Assembly: GCA_045546475.1 (NCBI GenBank)
Contig: JAZQCT010000014.1
Span: 1 to 64,000 of the forward strand
Direction: 5' to 3'
Origin: UBA3855 sp045546475
GTDB taxonomy: Bacteria > Bacillota > Clostridia > Oscillospirales > Ruminococcaceae
DNA: 64,000 nt
Made by a program: the position numbers and the translations under genes. Below the pieces are notes generated by a model. The model worked only from the letters and a program-made list of their open reading frames with translations. It was not told the origin of the DNA and did not search any database. Positions 22,672-30,566 of the stretch are shown here, in pieces. How positions within the stretch are numbered: the first letter of the stretch is position 1; each line of letters starts with the position of its first letter.

Positions 22672-23673
22672 CTACACCACCGTCCTATAAATCCGCAGGT
22701 CGAACTCTGCGCCGCCTGCTTTGGCGTTGCGCACCTGTAGGCTGCCGTTCTGGGCGGTGATGACCTTTTTGGCAAAGGCAAGCCCGATGCCGTAACCGTT
22801 CTTTGCAAAATCCGAAGAACGGTAGAAACGCTCGAAAATATGGGGCAGTGCCTCCGGTGCGATGCCGCTGCCGGTGTCGGTGATGATAAGCCCTGTATAG
22901 ATCGCATTCTCCTGCGCCGTAATGGTGATCCTGCCGCCCTCCGGCGTATGCTCCATGCAGTTTTTCAGGAGATTGCTCAGTGCCTCCGTGCAGTACTGCA
23001 TATCCCCCTGAAATTCCGGCGCACCCTCCAGACGAATATCCACGGTGATATTTTTCAGCTCCATTGCAATGGAAATGGGGTCAAGTGCAGCGCGGATGAG
23101 CGCGGCACAATGTACGGTCTCACGCTGGAATGCCACCGCGCCAGCCTCCAGGCGTGACAGGCTGAGCAGGGTCTCGATCTGCCACTGCATCCGTGCCAGC
23201 AGGCTGTACAGCTCCTGCAGATATTCCATGCGCTGTCTGCGGGGCAGCTCCGGCTCGCGCATCATGCCGAGGATCAGGATCATGGATGTCAGGGGTGTAC
23301 GGAGCTGGTGGGAAATATCTTCCATGGATTCCTTCAGGTACTGCTTGTCCTGGTGCAGCAGAGTATTCTGCTCACGCAGACGGATGGTCATTTTCTGGAT
23401 CTCGGAGGAAAGAATGCTCAGCTCCCCTTCCTGAAATGCCTGGAATGAAACCTGCTCCGCACCATGCAGGATGCTGTCGATCTCATCGCAGAGCGCGGAC
23501 AGTGAACGGTTCCGTCTGTGGTGAAAATACAGGCTTATGCCAAGCGTCAGGAGCGAAACTCCCAGCAGGAGGAACGCCGCCGGAAGATGCAGAAAGCAGC
23601 AGACAGTGAAGCCCGCCAATGTACATAACAGGTGCAGTCCGGTCTGGATGCGCACCTCCGGGCTGCGCATCAT
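22672..23673 (-). CDS. Intramembrane-sensing histidine kinase (BceS-like)
   Basis: This 333-residue kinase has two transmembrane helices (about 10-27 and 32-50) joined by only a few residues, so there is no extracellular sensor domain. That is the hallmark of Bce-type kinases, which sense through their ABC transporter. It has the H box DISHQLRTPLTS (His near 123), an N box NLLKNCMEHT and G boxes DTGSGIA and GYGIGLAFA. Its ATG overlaps the regulator's stop in ATGA, so it is translationally coupled. The divergent ABC genes complete the module. Confidence 0.92.
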   Translation of the reverse strand: MMRSPEVRIQTGLHLLCTLAGFTVCCFLHLPAAFLLLGVSLLTLGISLYFHHRRNRSLSALCDEIDSILHGAEQVSFQAFQEGELSILSSEIQKMTIRLREQNTLLHQDKQYLKESMEDISHQLRTPLTSMILILGMMREPELPRRQRMEYLQELYSLLARMQWQIETLLSLSRLEAGAVAFQRETVHCAALIRAALDPISIAMELKNITVDIRLEGAPEFQGDMQYCTEALSNLLKNCMEHTPEGGRITITAQENAIYTGLIITDTGSGIAPEALPHIFERFYRSSDFAKNGYGIGLAFAKKVITAQNGSLQVRNAKAGGAEFDLRIYRTVV

Positions 23674-24344
23674 CCTTCCACCGCCTTATAGCCGAGACCG
23701 CGGACGGTGCGGATGATGGACGGATGCTGGGGGTCGTCCTCGATCTTCTCACGCAGACGCTTCATGTAGACATTGAGGGTATTGTCCGATACAAATTCAC
23801 TGGACACTGACCACAGCTCGTCGATCAGGCGGTCACGGGACAGGAGCTGCTCTTTATTGCTGAAAAAGACAAGGAGCAGACGGTATTCCAGCGCGGAAAG
23901 AAAGATCTCCATGCCGTTCTTTGTGACAGTACCGCGCGCGGGGTCAATGGTGACATTCTGGCAGCGGAGCAGCGGCGAGGGGATCTGGTGGCGGCGCATG
24001 ACATTTTTCATGCGGGCGATCAGCTCGCGGGGGCGGAAGGGCTTGCCGATATAGTCATCCGCACCGACCTCAAAGCCCGCAACGGTGCAGGCTTCATCTG
24101 CGGAGGCGGTAAGGAAAATAACGGGCAGACTGGATCTTGCCTTGATGGCGGCACAGACAGAGAAGCCGCTGCCGTCCTGCAGGGACACATCCACCAAAGC
24201 ACAGTCAAAATGCATGGTTTCAAATGCTGCCAGTCCATCGGTCTGACCGGCAGTATGCACCGCCTCAAAGCCTTCGGACTGCAGGAAGCGGACGAGATTG
24301 CGTGCAAGCTGGGTGTCGTCTTCGACGAGGAGGATTCTTGGCAT
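23670..24344 (-). CDS. OmpR-family response regulator (BceR-like)
   Basis: This 224-residue regulator has a receiver domain with EDD near the N-terminus, phospho-Asp in ALVDVSL near 51, a conserved Thr in FLTAS and Lys in GKPF. A winged-helix DNA-binding domain follows (YRLLLVFFSNKEQLLSRDRLIDELW .. VSDNTLNVYMKRLREKI). The ATG at 24344 follows AAAGGA. It should act at the TGACA-N4-TGTAA site 200 bases away, before the divergent transporter genes. A family A repeat with an 11-G tract lies in its leader. Confidence 0.94.
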   Translation of the reverse strand: MPRILLVEDDTQLARNLVRFLQSEGFEAVHTAGQTDGLAAFETMHFDCALVDVSLQDGSGFSVCAAIKARSSLPVIFLTASADEACTVAGFEVGADDYIGKPFRPRELIARMKNVMRRHQIPSPLLRCQNVTIDPARGTVTKNGMEIFLSALEYRLLLVFFSNKEQLLSRDRLIDELWSVSSEFVSDNTLNVYMKRLREKIEDDPQHPSIIRTVRGLGYKAVEG

Positions 24345-24379
24345 GATGGTGTTCCTTTCTTGAATAAGGCTGTAGTCTT

Positions 24380-24446
24380 TGGCGGTGGCGGTGCGCAGCA
24401 CCGCCCCTAAATCCCCCTCCCTTCGGGAGGGGGCAGGGGGGGGGGA
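24380..24446. repeat. GC-rich intergenic repeat (family A) with 11-G tract
   Basis: Stems GGCGGTGC/GCACCGCC (24387-24394 with 24398-24405) and CCCCCTCCC/GGGAGGGGG are followed by a run of 11 G (24436-24446). It occupies the 5' leader of the response-regulator gene. Confidence 0.6.
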
Positions 24447-24502
24447 CAGTTTCAAGTACACCACTCCTAAGAAAAGAGATTTTCGATAAAGCTGTTATTT
24501 CT

Positions 24503-24531
24503 ATTATACCATGCTGTGCGGAGATTTGCAA
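24503..24531 (-). promoter_or_regulatory. Promoter of the regulator-kinase operon
   Basis: TTGCAA (24531-24526), 17 bases, TATAAT (24508-24503), giving a leader of about 150 bases. Confidence 0.65.
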
Positions 24532-24542
24532 GTTCCGTAAAG

Positions 24543-24595
24543 TGACAAAATTGTAATATGGATGTCACGCGAAAGTGATTTTTCTATGCTATAAT
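24543..24595 (+). promoter_or_regulatory. BceR-like operator and promoter of the ABC genes
   Basis: TGACA-AAAT-TGTAA (24543-24556) matches the TnACA-N4-TGTnA form I know for BceR-type regulators. The -10 TATAAT is at 24590-24595, and the corresponding -35 is poor, so activation by the bound regulator is expected. Confidence 0.6.
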
Positions 24596-24620
24596 AAAAA
24601 CAGAACACCACATAGGAACA

Positions 24621-24665
24621 CGCAAATCAACTTTTCTTTACCGCGGTCTGCCTAAACTGCCCCGC
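24621..24665. repeat. Partial family A repeat in the ABC-gene leader
   Basis: CGCAAATCAACTTTTCTTTA through CCTAAACTGCCCC matches the first part of the copy at 3338-3380 but lacks the GC-rich hairpin. Confidence 0.55.
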
Positions 24666-24702
24666 GACACCCCAGATGATGATTCACCAAGGAGGAACCA
24701 GC

Positions 24703-25389
24703 ATGGAATTATTGAAAGTGGAACACCTTTGCAAGACCTACGGCAAGGGGGAAAATGAAGTCAAGGCTCTGGACGATGTGTCCTTCACCATCCCGAAGGG
24801 ACAGATGACGGCGGTCATCGGTCCGTCCGGTTCGGGAAAATCGACCCTTCTGCACATTCTCGGCGGTGTGGATCGTCCGACCTCCGGCAAGGTGCTGCTT
24901 GACGGACAGGATGTCTACAAGCAGAACAACCATAACCTTGCCATCTTCCGCAGACGGCAGGTGGGACTGATCTACCAGTTCTATAACCTCATCCCCGTAC
25001 TCAATGCGGAGGAGAATATCACACTCCCCGTCATCATGGACGGACGCAAACCCAAGCGCGAACAGCTTGACGAACTTCTCACACTGCTTGATCTCAAGGA
25101 ACGCCGCCTGCATCTGCCGTCCCAGCTTTCCGGCGGACAGCAGCAGCGTGTCTCCATCGGACGTGCGCTGTTCACCTCTCCGAGCGTGATCCTGGCGGAT
25201 GAGCCGACCGGCAATCTGGACAGCAAAAACAGCGTGGAGATCATGCAGCTCCTGCGCAAGTCGAACCGCGAGTTCAACCAGACCATGCTCATCATCACAC
25301 ATGATGAGAATATCGCGCTCCAGTGCGACCGGATCATGACGCTCACGGATGGAAAGATCATCCGTGACGAGCTGACCGGACAGAAGTAA
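24703..25389 (+). CDS. ABC transporter ATPase (BceA-like)
   Basis: This 228-residue ATPase of the MacB/LolD/BceA group has Walker A GPSGSGKST (about 38-46), Q loop YQFYNL, signature LSGGQQQRVS and Walker B VILADEPTGNLDS with H-loop ITHD. In Bce modules it drives removal or sensing of peptide antibiotics that bind lipid II-cycle intermediates. AAGGAGG before 24703 decides the start. It is followed 12 bases later by the permease. The substrate is inferred from module type only. Confidence 0.92.
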   Translation: MELLKVEHLCKTYGKGENEVKALDDVSFTIPKGQMTAVIGPSGSGKSTLLHILGGVDRPTSGKVLLDGQDVYKQNNHNLAIFRRRQVGLIYQFYNLIPVLNAEENITLPVIMDGRKPKREQLDELLTLLDLKERRLHLPSQLSGGQQQRVSIGRALFTSPSVILADEPTGNLDSKNSVEIMQLLRKSNREFNQTMLIITHDENIALQCDRIMTLTDGKIIRDELTGQK

Positions 25390-25401
25390 GGGGGAATGGC
25401 T

Positions 25402-27699
25402 ATGAGATTTCAGCGGTTATTGGCAAGCCGGTATATCTTCTCTCAGAAACGGCATTCCATCCTCACGATCTGCAGCATTGCGGCGGCTCTCACACTCATG
25501 TCAATGCTGTTCACGGGCTTTTCCACCATCCTGGGCTGTCTTCGTGCGAATGCCTATGACAAAGCCCCCTACCACTACATGCTCTATTCCGTAACGAAGG
25601 AACAGGGCAATATTCTGAAAAAATGCGACGGCATCGAAAGCTGTACCCTTGTGCAGAACAAGGGGGAGGGAACCTTCCGTGCGATCATTTTTCTCGAAAA
25701 GGATGTCCGCTATGATGATGAGGTCATGGACGCTGCCTTTGAGAAAGCCGGTGTGGGCTATTCCTATCTGGAGGGCATGTTCAAAGATTTTGACATAAAT
25801 TACCCGCTGATGCAGTACGATTTCATCGGACTGAAAGCATGGTATAACATCGCCCAGATCTTTGCACTGTTCTATGTCTTTGTCATCTTCCTTGCAATGG
25901 CAATGCGCCTTGTCATTGACACGGCGTTTGAAATTTCCTCAAAAGAACGCGAACGGCAGTTCGGTGTATTGCAGTCCATCGGCGCAACGCCGAAGCAGGT
26001 CGTAGGCATCATCACGATGGAGGGAACACTGCTTTCCGTTATCGGCATCCCGATCGGTATGCTCTGCGGCGTAGGACTGACCTATCTTGCGTTCCGGATC
26101 GTAACGGTTTCCGGCATCATGGATGTATTCTTCAGATCCGATGCAAAAGAGGCTGAGATCCTCCAGTTCTCCGTCAATCCGTGGCTGCTGCTGATCGCCG
26201 CCCTGACGGGATATGTGTGGGTGTGGCTCTCCGCCTATGCAACGGGTATGCGCATTGTCAAAATGTCCCCCATGCAGGCGATCAGCAACCGGAGCAATAC
26301 TGTGAAAAAAGTGAAAAGATTCTCCCTCTTCGGTCTGCTTTTCGGCTGGGTCGGCAAGCTTGCCGCAAGAAACACCCGCCGTGCGCCCAAGCGTTTTGCC
26401 ATCACGGTGGTATCGCTGACCATCTCCATCACGCTCTTTGCAAGCTTCCGCTATGTACTGGATTCCGTGGAGCAGGGGTATCTGGATATTATGGAAAGCT
26501 ACGGCATCGACTTTGATTTCTTCATCCATGAGGAAATGGGGGATTACCATCCGCTTGATTATCAAAAATCGCTGCAGGATCTGGAAGAATGCGGTTATTT
26601 TTCCGATATACACATCAATACTTCCGGCTTCGGAAACTGTCATGTATCCGATGAAGAGGTCGCACCGGTCATCATTTCCTATCATAATAAGGCAAGCTAT
26701 GACGCACAGTTTGCCGGTGAACCGCCCATTTCCTATGAGGAACTTGCGGCAAAGGGCGGCTATATCATGCTGACACGTTCCGAGGAGATCGTAGATCAGA
26801 ACAAATGGGAAACGATCCGGAAGATCCAGGAAATGGATACACTGACTGTCAAGATCCTTCGTCAGCTCACGATCTCTGCAGAGGAATACGAAGCACTTTC
26901 CGCCGAGGAGCAGAAGGAATGGAAGAAATATACACACCAGGACGGCATCACCGGGGAAACGACAATTCCGTATTACTATCAGTATGAAAATTATCCGGCG
27001 ACATATCAAGTGACAGAACGCTGTGCGACACCGGACGAGGATTACTGCATCGAAAACGACATCACGGACAATAATGTGGAACTGATCGCAACGCTTCCGC
27101 AGTATGAGGCGGATTACCCGAACTACCGTGAACGTACATCGGGAGAAGTATTCCTATGCAGTCTCAAAGATGAAAGTCTGTACCGCGAGGCGGTGCAGTA
27201 TCTGAAAGCACATGAAACGATGGAGCTCGGGGAAGATTTATATCTGGAGAACAAGGTGGTCAATTCCACGATCGCATTGGTGAAGCTTGTAATGACCTTC
27301 ATTATTATCATGATCGCCCTGATCGCCATTGTGAACCTGGTGAATATCATCTCGACGGGTATCCTCAACCGAAGAAGCGAGCTTGCCTCCATGCAGTGCG
27401 TGGGCATGACGGACCGCCAGCTCATTGGTCTGACCGCCGTAGAATGTCTGCAGTATGCTGTCACATCGGGCATTGTATCCTCCCTGCTTGCAGCAGGAAT
27501 GCTCTTTGGTACGGAGGAATTTCTGCGAATGATGACGCTGGAGGAGGATCACGGCGCAAGGCTGAACTATGCCGAACCCCTCCCCTTGATCTGGCTTGCC
27601 GCCGCAGCTGCATTTGCAGTTGCCTTCTGCACAGCACTCCTCTCCCTGCACGGCATGAAGAAGCAGACGCTGGTGGAACAGGTACAGAGTATTGACTAA
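25402..27699 (+). CDS. FtsX-like ABC permease (BceB-like)
   Basis: This 765-residue permease has transmembrane segments near 18-42, 150-180, 200-240 and 255-285, another pair around 310-350, a large extracellular domain of roughly 250 residues, and three C-terminal segments (about 620-760). Two FtsX-type regions contain SSKERERQFGVLQSIGATPKQ and NRRSELASMQCVGMTDRQL. The big extracellular domain is the ligand-sensing feature of BceB-type permeases. I prefer the ATG at 25402 because GGGGGA lies seven bases upstream. It ends beside the palindromic element that includes its terminator. Confidence 0.9.
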   Translation: MRFQRLLASRYIFSQKRHSILTICSIAAALTLMSMLFTGFSTILGCLRANAYDKAPYHYMLYSVTKEQGNILKKCDGIESCTLVQNKGEGTFRAIIFLEKDVRYDDEVMDAAFEKAGVGYSYLEGMFKDFDINYPLMQYDFIGLKAWYNIAQIFALFYVFVIFLAMAMRLVIDTAFEISSKERERQFGVLQSIGATPKQVVGIITMEGTLLSVIGIPIGMLCGVGLTYLAFRIVTVSGIMDVFFRSDAKEAEILQFSVNPWLLLIAALTGYVWVWLSAYATGMRIVKMSPMQAISNRSNTVKKVKRFSLFGLLFGWVGKLAARNTRRAPKRFAITVVSLTISITLFASFRYVLDSVEQGYLDIMESYGIDFDFFIHEEMGDYHPLDYQKSLQDLEECGYFSDIHINTSGFGNCHVSDEEVAPVIISYHNKASYDAQFAGEPPISYEELAAKGGYIMLTRSEEIVDQNKWETIRKIQEMDTLTVKILRQLTISAEEYEALSAEEQKEWKKYTHQDGITGETTIPYYYQYENYPATYQVTERCATPDEDYCIENDITDNNVELIATLPQYEADYPNYRERTSGEVFLCSLKDESLYREAVQYLKAHETMELGEDLYLENKVVNSTIALVKLVMTFIIIMIALIAIVNLVNIISTGILNRRSELASMQCVGMTDRQLIGLTAVECLQYAVTSGIVSSLLAAGMLFGTEEFLRMMTLEEDHGARLNYAEPLPLIWLAAAAAFAVAFCTALLSLHGMKKQTLVEQVQSID

Positions 27700-27725
27700 G
27701 CACCGGGCGCGAAACCCGCGCCGCC

Positions 27726-27973
27726 ATTCGCGTTTGCAGGATCTGCTGTGAGGGTAATCGGGCTTTTCGCGATAGGGTTTACTAAATGCTTCGCAGAGCA
27801 TCATGGCTCTTGATAGCAGAAAGAAAGGACAGTACACACAGAAGTACTGTCCTTTTTTATACTATCAATAGCTATGATGCCGCTTGAGCGAAGCGAATAA
27901 GGCATCATGCGGTTCAGTAAACCCTATCGCGAAAAGCCCAATTCACTCCACAGCAAATCTCACAAACGCGAAT
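27726..27973. repeat. 248-bp imperfect palindrome containing a terminator
   Basis: Nested inverted repeats: outer arms ATTCGCGTTTG/CAAACGCGAAT, perfect 24-bp arms at 27760-27783 and 27916-27939, 17 of 19 matching arms at 27798-27816 and 27862-27880, and an inner 12-bp hairpin at 27824-27855 followed by T6. It lies between the BceB-like gene and the PII-like gene. Confidence 0.75.
27824..27858 (+). terminator. Terminator of the BceAB-like operon
   Basis: Perfect stem AAAGGACAGTAC/GTACTGTCCTTT with an 8-base loop and six T, at the centre of the long palindrome. Confidence 0.8.
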
Positions 27974-28017
27974 CGCCCGCGCGGGCTCCGCGCCCAGCGT
28001 GGGCTCCGCGCCCGCAC

Positions 28018-28695
28018 TCAGCGAAGACCGATCGCGCTGTCTACGGGGAGTGAGAAACAGATGCCGCGTGCTTCGCTTTCGATGCCGCAGGCAGAAACGA
28101 TGGATCTCATGACCTCCTCGCGGTGTTCCTTATCAACTACGATCAGAACAACGTCCTTTTCCTCCTGAATGGAGATGCCCAGGAAGCGCGCCGCCTCCTC
28201 GCCGCCGAGTCCCAGACCATGCACGGTCGTGCCGCCCTTGGCACCGGCTTTCTTGGCTGCCTCCTTTACCTCGCTGGCATTGCCCTTGGTCACGATCGCA
28301 ACGATCAGCTCGTGTGTATATTCAAATTTCGTCGGCATAAGCTCCTCCCCTTTCTGTTGTTCCTTAATGGCTGTGAACTGCATCAGCTTGCCGCAGAAAC
28401 CGCTTGCGGCAGAGATCGGCATGGTGAATGCAATACCCATGCCCTTCTCCTGGATCTTCAACTCCGTGTCCAGAAGGTGGTATAAGCCGCCCACAAGCTG
28501 TGCATCGAGCGACAGCAGTGCGACTGCCTTGCGGTTTTCGGAGAATCCCAGCATTTCCAGCACATCGGAATCTGCAAATCCGTGTCCGTGCGTTGCCGCC
28601 TTCGGCAGCGCACAGTAATGATTCAGAACGTGCAGCAGCTTTTCACGGACACTGAAATCCACGATCACTGCCACGAATTTATATGTTCCCTGCAT
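28018..28695 (-). CDS. Tandem PII-like regulatory protein
   Basis: Two ferredoxin-like PII-type domains (about 1-110 and 120-225) are fused in 225 residues. Each shows the GF/GL..(G)-ML/FLG..K/E..VALLSLD/VVLIVVD..G(I)xFxxPxxxAxG pattern. PII proteins are normally about 110 residues and trimerise; the fusion would give a different or pseudo-symmetric assembly. It is cotranscribed behind a DUF1538 membrane protein, 45 bases apart, with GGAGG before its ATG. PII-like genes next to DUF1538 genes are, to my knowledge, a recurrent pairing, so it probably gates that transporter. The effector is unknown. Confidence 0.8.
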   Translation of the reverse strand: MQGTYKFVAVIVDFSVREKLLHVLNHYCALPKAATHGHGFADSDVLEMLGFSENRKAVALLSLDAQLVGGLYHLLDTELKIQEKGMGIAFTMPISAASGFCGKLMQFTAIKEQQKGEELMPTKFEYTHELIVAIVTKGNASEVKEAAKKAGAKGGTTVHGLGLGGEEAARFLGISIQEEKDVVLIVVDKEHREEVMRSIVSACGIESEARGICFSLPVDSAIGLR

Positions 28696-28740
28696 ATGGT
28701 TTTACCTCCATTCCTTATGAAAGGCGGCTGTGCCGCCGGC

Positions 28741-30303
28741 TTATTCATCCCAGCCAACTGTAAATTCCAGAAGCTCGCCTTCAGTGAGAGCAAGGGTGGC
28801 TTCTGTGGGCTTGACTCTGCTGCGGAGCTTTGCGATCAGACCAAGCGTCTGGATGGTCAGCAGCGGTGTCATGGCAACCATTGCTACCACGCCGAAGCCC
28901 TCCGTCAGCGGATTGCCGCCAACTGCCGCACATGCGCCCTGTGCCAGCGGCAGAAGGAAGGTTGCTGTCATGGGACCCGATGCCACACCGCCGGAGTCGA
29001 AGGATACGGAGGTATAGATCGGCGGAACAAAGAACGAGATCGCCAGCGCAATTGCATAGCACGGCAGAAGAATGTACAGAAGCGGCAGACCTGTCAGCAC
29101 GCGCAGGAGCGATACGCCTGCGGATACCGATACGCCCACAGCCAGTGCAATGCCCATCGTCCGTGCGGAGATACCGCCGTCTGTGATGTCCTCCACCTGC
29201 TCTTTCAGCACATGGACTGCCGGCTCTGCGGCAACGATGAAATAACCGATAAGTGCGCCGAGCGGCACGAGCACCCATGCATAGCTGCTCCCGCCAAGTG
29301 CGCTGCCAATGGCATGACCCATCGGCATGAAGCCGACATTCACGCCGGCAAGGAAGATCGTCAGACCCAGTGCTGTATAGATCAGACCCACGCCGATACG
29401 CATCAGCTGACGCTTCGGCAGGCGCAGTGCAAAGCACTGGTAAAGCAGGAAGAACACCAGGATCGGCAGGAGCGCGCCCGCTACCTCCAATGCATATTCC
29501 GGTATGGCATGGAGGAATGCGCCGAACAGCCCTCCGAGGCTGGTGTATTCTGCTGCAGACTGCTCTGCGGCAGTTACGCCCTCCGTACCGCTGAAGATAC
29601 CCAGCAGAAGAACCGTCAGGATCGGTCCGACGGAACAGAGTGCGACCAGTCCGAAGCTGTCCTCCTGGGAAGTCTTGTCACCGCGGAGGGATGCCAGACC
29701 CAGACCCAGAGCCATGATGAACGGCACGGTGATGGGACCAGTGGTCACACCGCCGGAGTCGAAGGCAATGGCAATAAAGTCATTCGGGATCAGCGGTGAC
29801 AGCATCAGAATAAAAATGAGTGCGTAGAAGAACAGAAGTATGTACGAGAGCCGGATCTGGAAGAGGATTCGCAGAAACGACAGTGCCAGAAATAATCCGA
29901 TTCCGGCGGCAACAGCATAGATCAGTACCTGCGATTCCACAATGGGAACCTGCTCCGCAAGTACCTTGAGATCGGGTTCCGCGATGGTAATGATACAGCC
30001 TATAATAAAGCATATCAGTACGATCAGCCAGACCTTTCGCGACTTGACGAGGTGGGCACCCATCTCCTCGCCCATCGGCATCATGGATACATCCGCACCA
30101 AGCGTGAAGAACGCACTGCCGACGATCAGCATGGCAGCACCCAGCAGGAACGACAGCAGGGTGTAACCTGTGATCTCTCCGCGCAGGAGCGTACCTGACA
30201 GTATCAGCACGATCACTACGATCGGCAGGACGGAGCGGACGGCTTCCAGAAGTTTTTCTGAGAAGCCCTTGATGAATTGGAGTTTCTTTTTCAATGGCAT
30301 CAT
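28741..30303 (-). CDS. DUF1538 membrane protein, two-domain (putative transporter)
   Basis: This 520-residue polytopic protein has at least twelve hydrophobic segments. It is built from two homologous halves, each with GADVSMMPMG or GVNVGFMPMG, then AEP.L/V..L.EQV, and FDSGGV(T/A)(T/S)GP(I/M)T. The repeated FDSGG motifs in opposite halves suggest an inverted-repeat transporter with two half-sites. This is the DUF1538 family (PF07556), whose substrate I cannot state. The start is either of two adjacent ATGs (30303 or 30300) close after AAAGG. The next gene encodes its PII-like partner. Confidence 0.82.
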   Translation of the reverse strand: MMPLKKKLQFIKGFSEKLLEAVRSVLPIVVIVLILSGTLLRGEITGYTLLSFLLGAAMLIVGSAFFTLGADVSMMPMGEEMGAHLVKSRKVWLIVLICFIIGCIITIAEPDLKVLAEQVPIVESQVLIYAVAAGIGLFLALSFLRILFQIRLSYILLFFYALIFILMLSPLIPNDFIAIAFDSGGVTTGPITVPFIMALGLGLASLRGDKTSQEDSFGLVALCSVGPILTVLLLGIFSGTEGVTAAEQSAAEYTSLGGLFGAFLHAIPEYALEVAGALLPILVFFLLYQCFALRLPKRQLMRIGVGLIYTALGLTIFLAGVNVGFMPMGHAIGSALGGSSYAWVLVPLGALIGYFIVAAEPAVHVLKEQVEDITDGGISARTMGIALAVGVSVSAGVSLLRVLTGLPLLYILLPCYAIALAISFFVPPIYTSVSFDSGGVASGPMTATFLLPLAQGACAAVGGNPLTEGFGVVAMVAMTPLLTIQTLGLIAKLRSRVKPTEATLALTEGELLEFTVGWDE

Positions 30304-30473
30304 CCTTTCAGAAGTCGGTATTTTTTCCTATATTTATATTATACACGATTTTCGAATTTTTGAAAAGTAGTGGTTTTGAAAAAACGATGCCGAAATTATT
30401 GCTGAAAAACCACGCGTTTTCGGTGTTCTGCACAATTCACACAAAATTTGATATAAATTTAACATGAAAAAGG
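30304..30473. other. Upstream region shared with divergent pyk
   Basis: AT-rich, no gene. A minus-strand TATAAT stands at about 30337-30342 for the DUF1538 operon. Its -35 is weak, and I see no clear operator. Confidence 0.45.
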
Positions 30474-30502
30474 TTGCATTTCTGTGTTTTATGCGGTATA
30501 AT
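30474..30502 (+). promoter_or_regulatory. Promoter of pyk
   Basis: TTGCAT (30474-30479), 17 bases, TATAAT (30497-30502), 64 bases before the start. Confidence 0.75.
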
Positions 30503-30566
30503 ATAAAATGGTGAAATTTGTTTTTGGTTTTACCGAAATTTGCTGCACCGGAACGGAGTGTTGATG

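Noticed and set aside
28740..29437. Alternative minus-strand frame inside the DUF1538 gene
   Set aside because: Out of frame with the conserved membrane protein; Arg/Cys-rich shadow without start signals.
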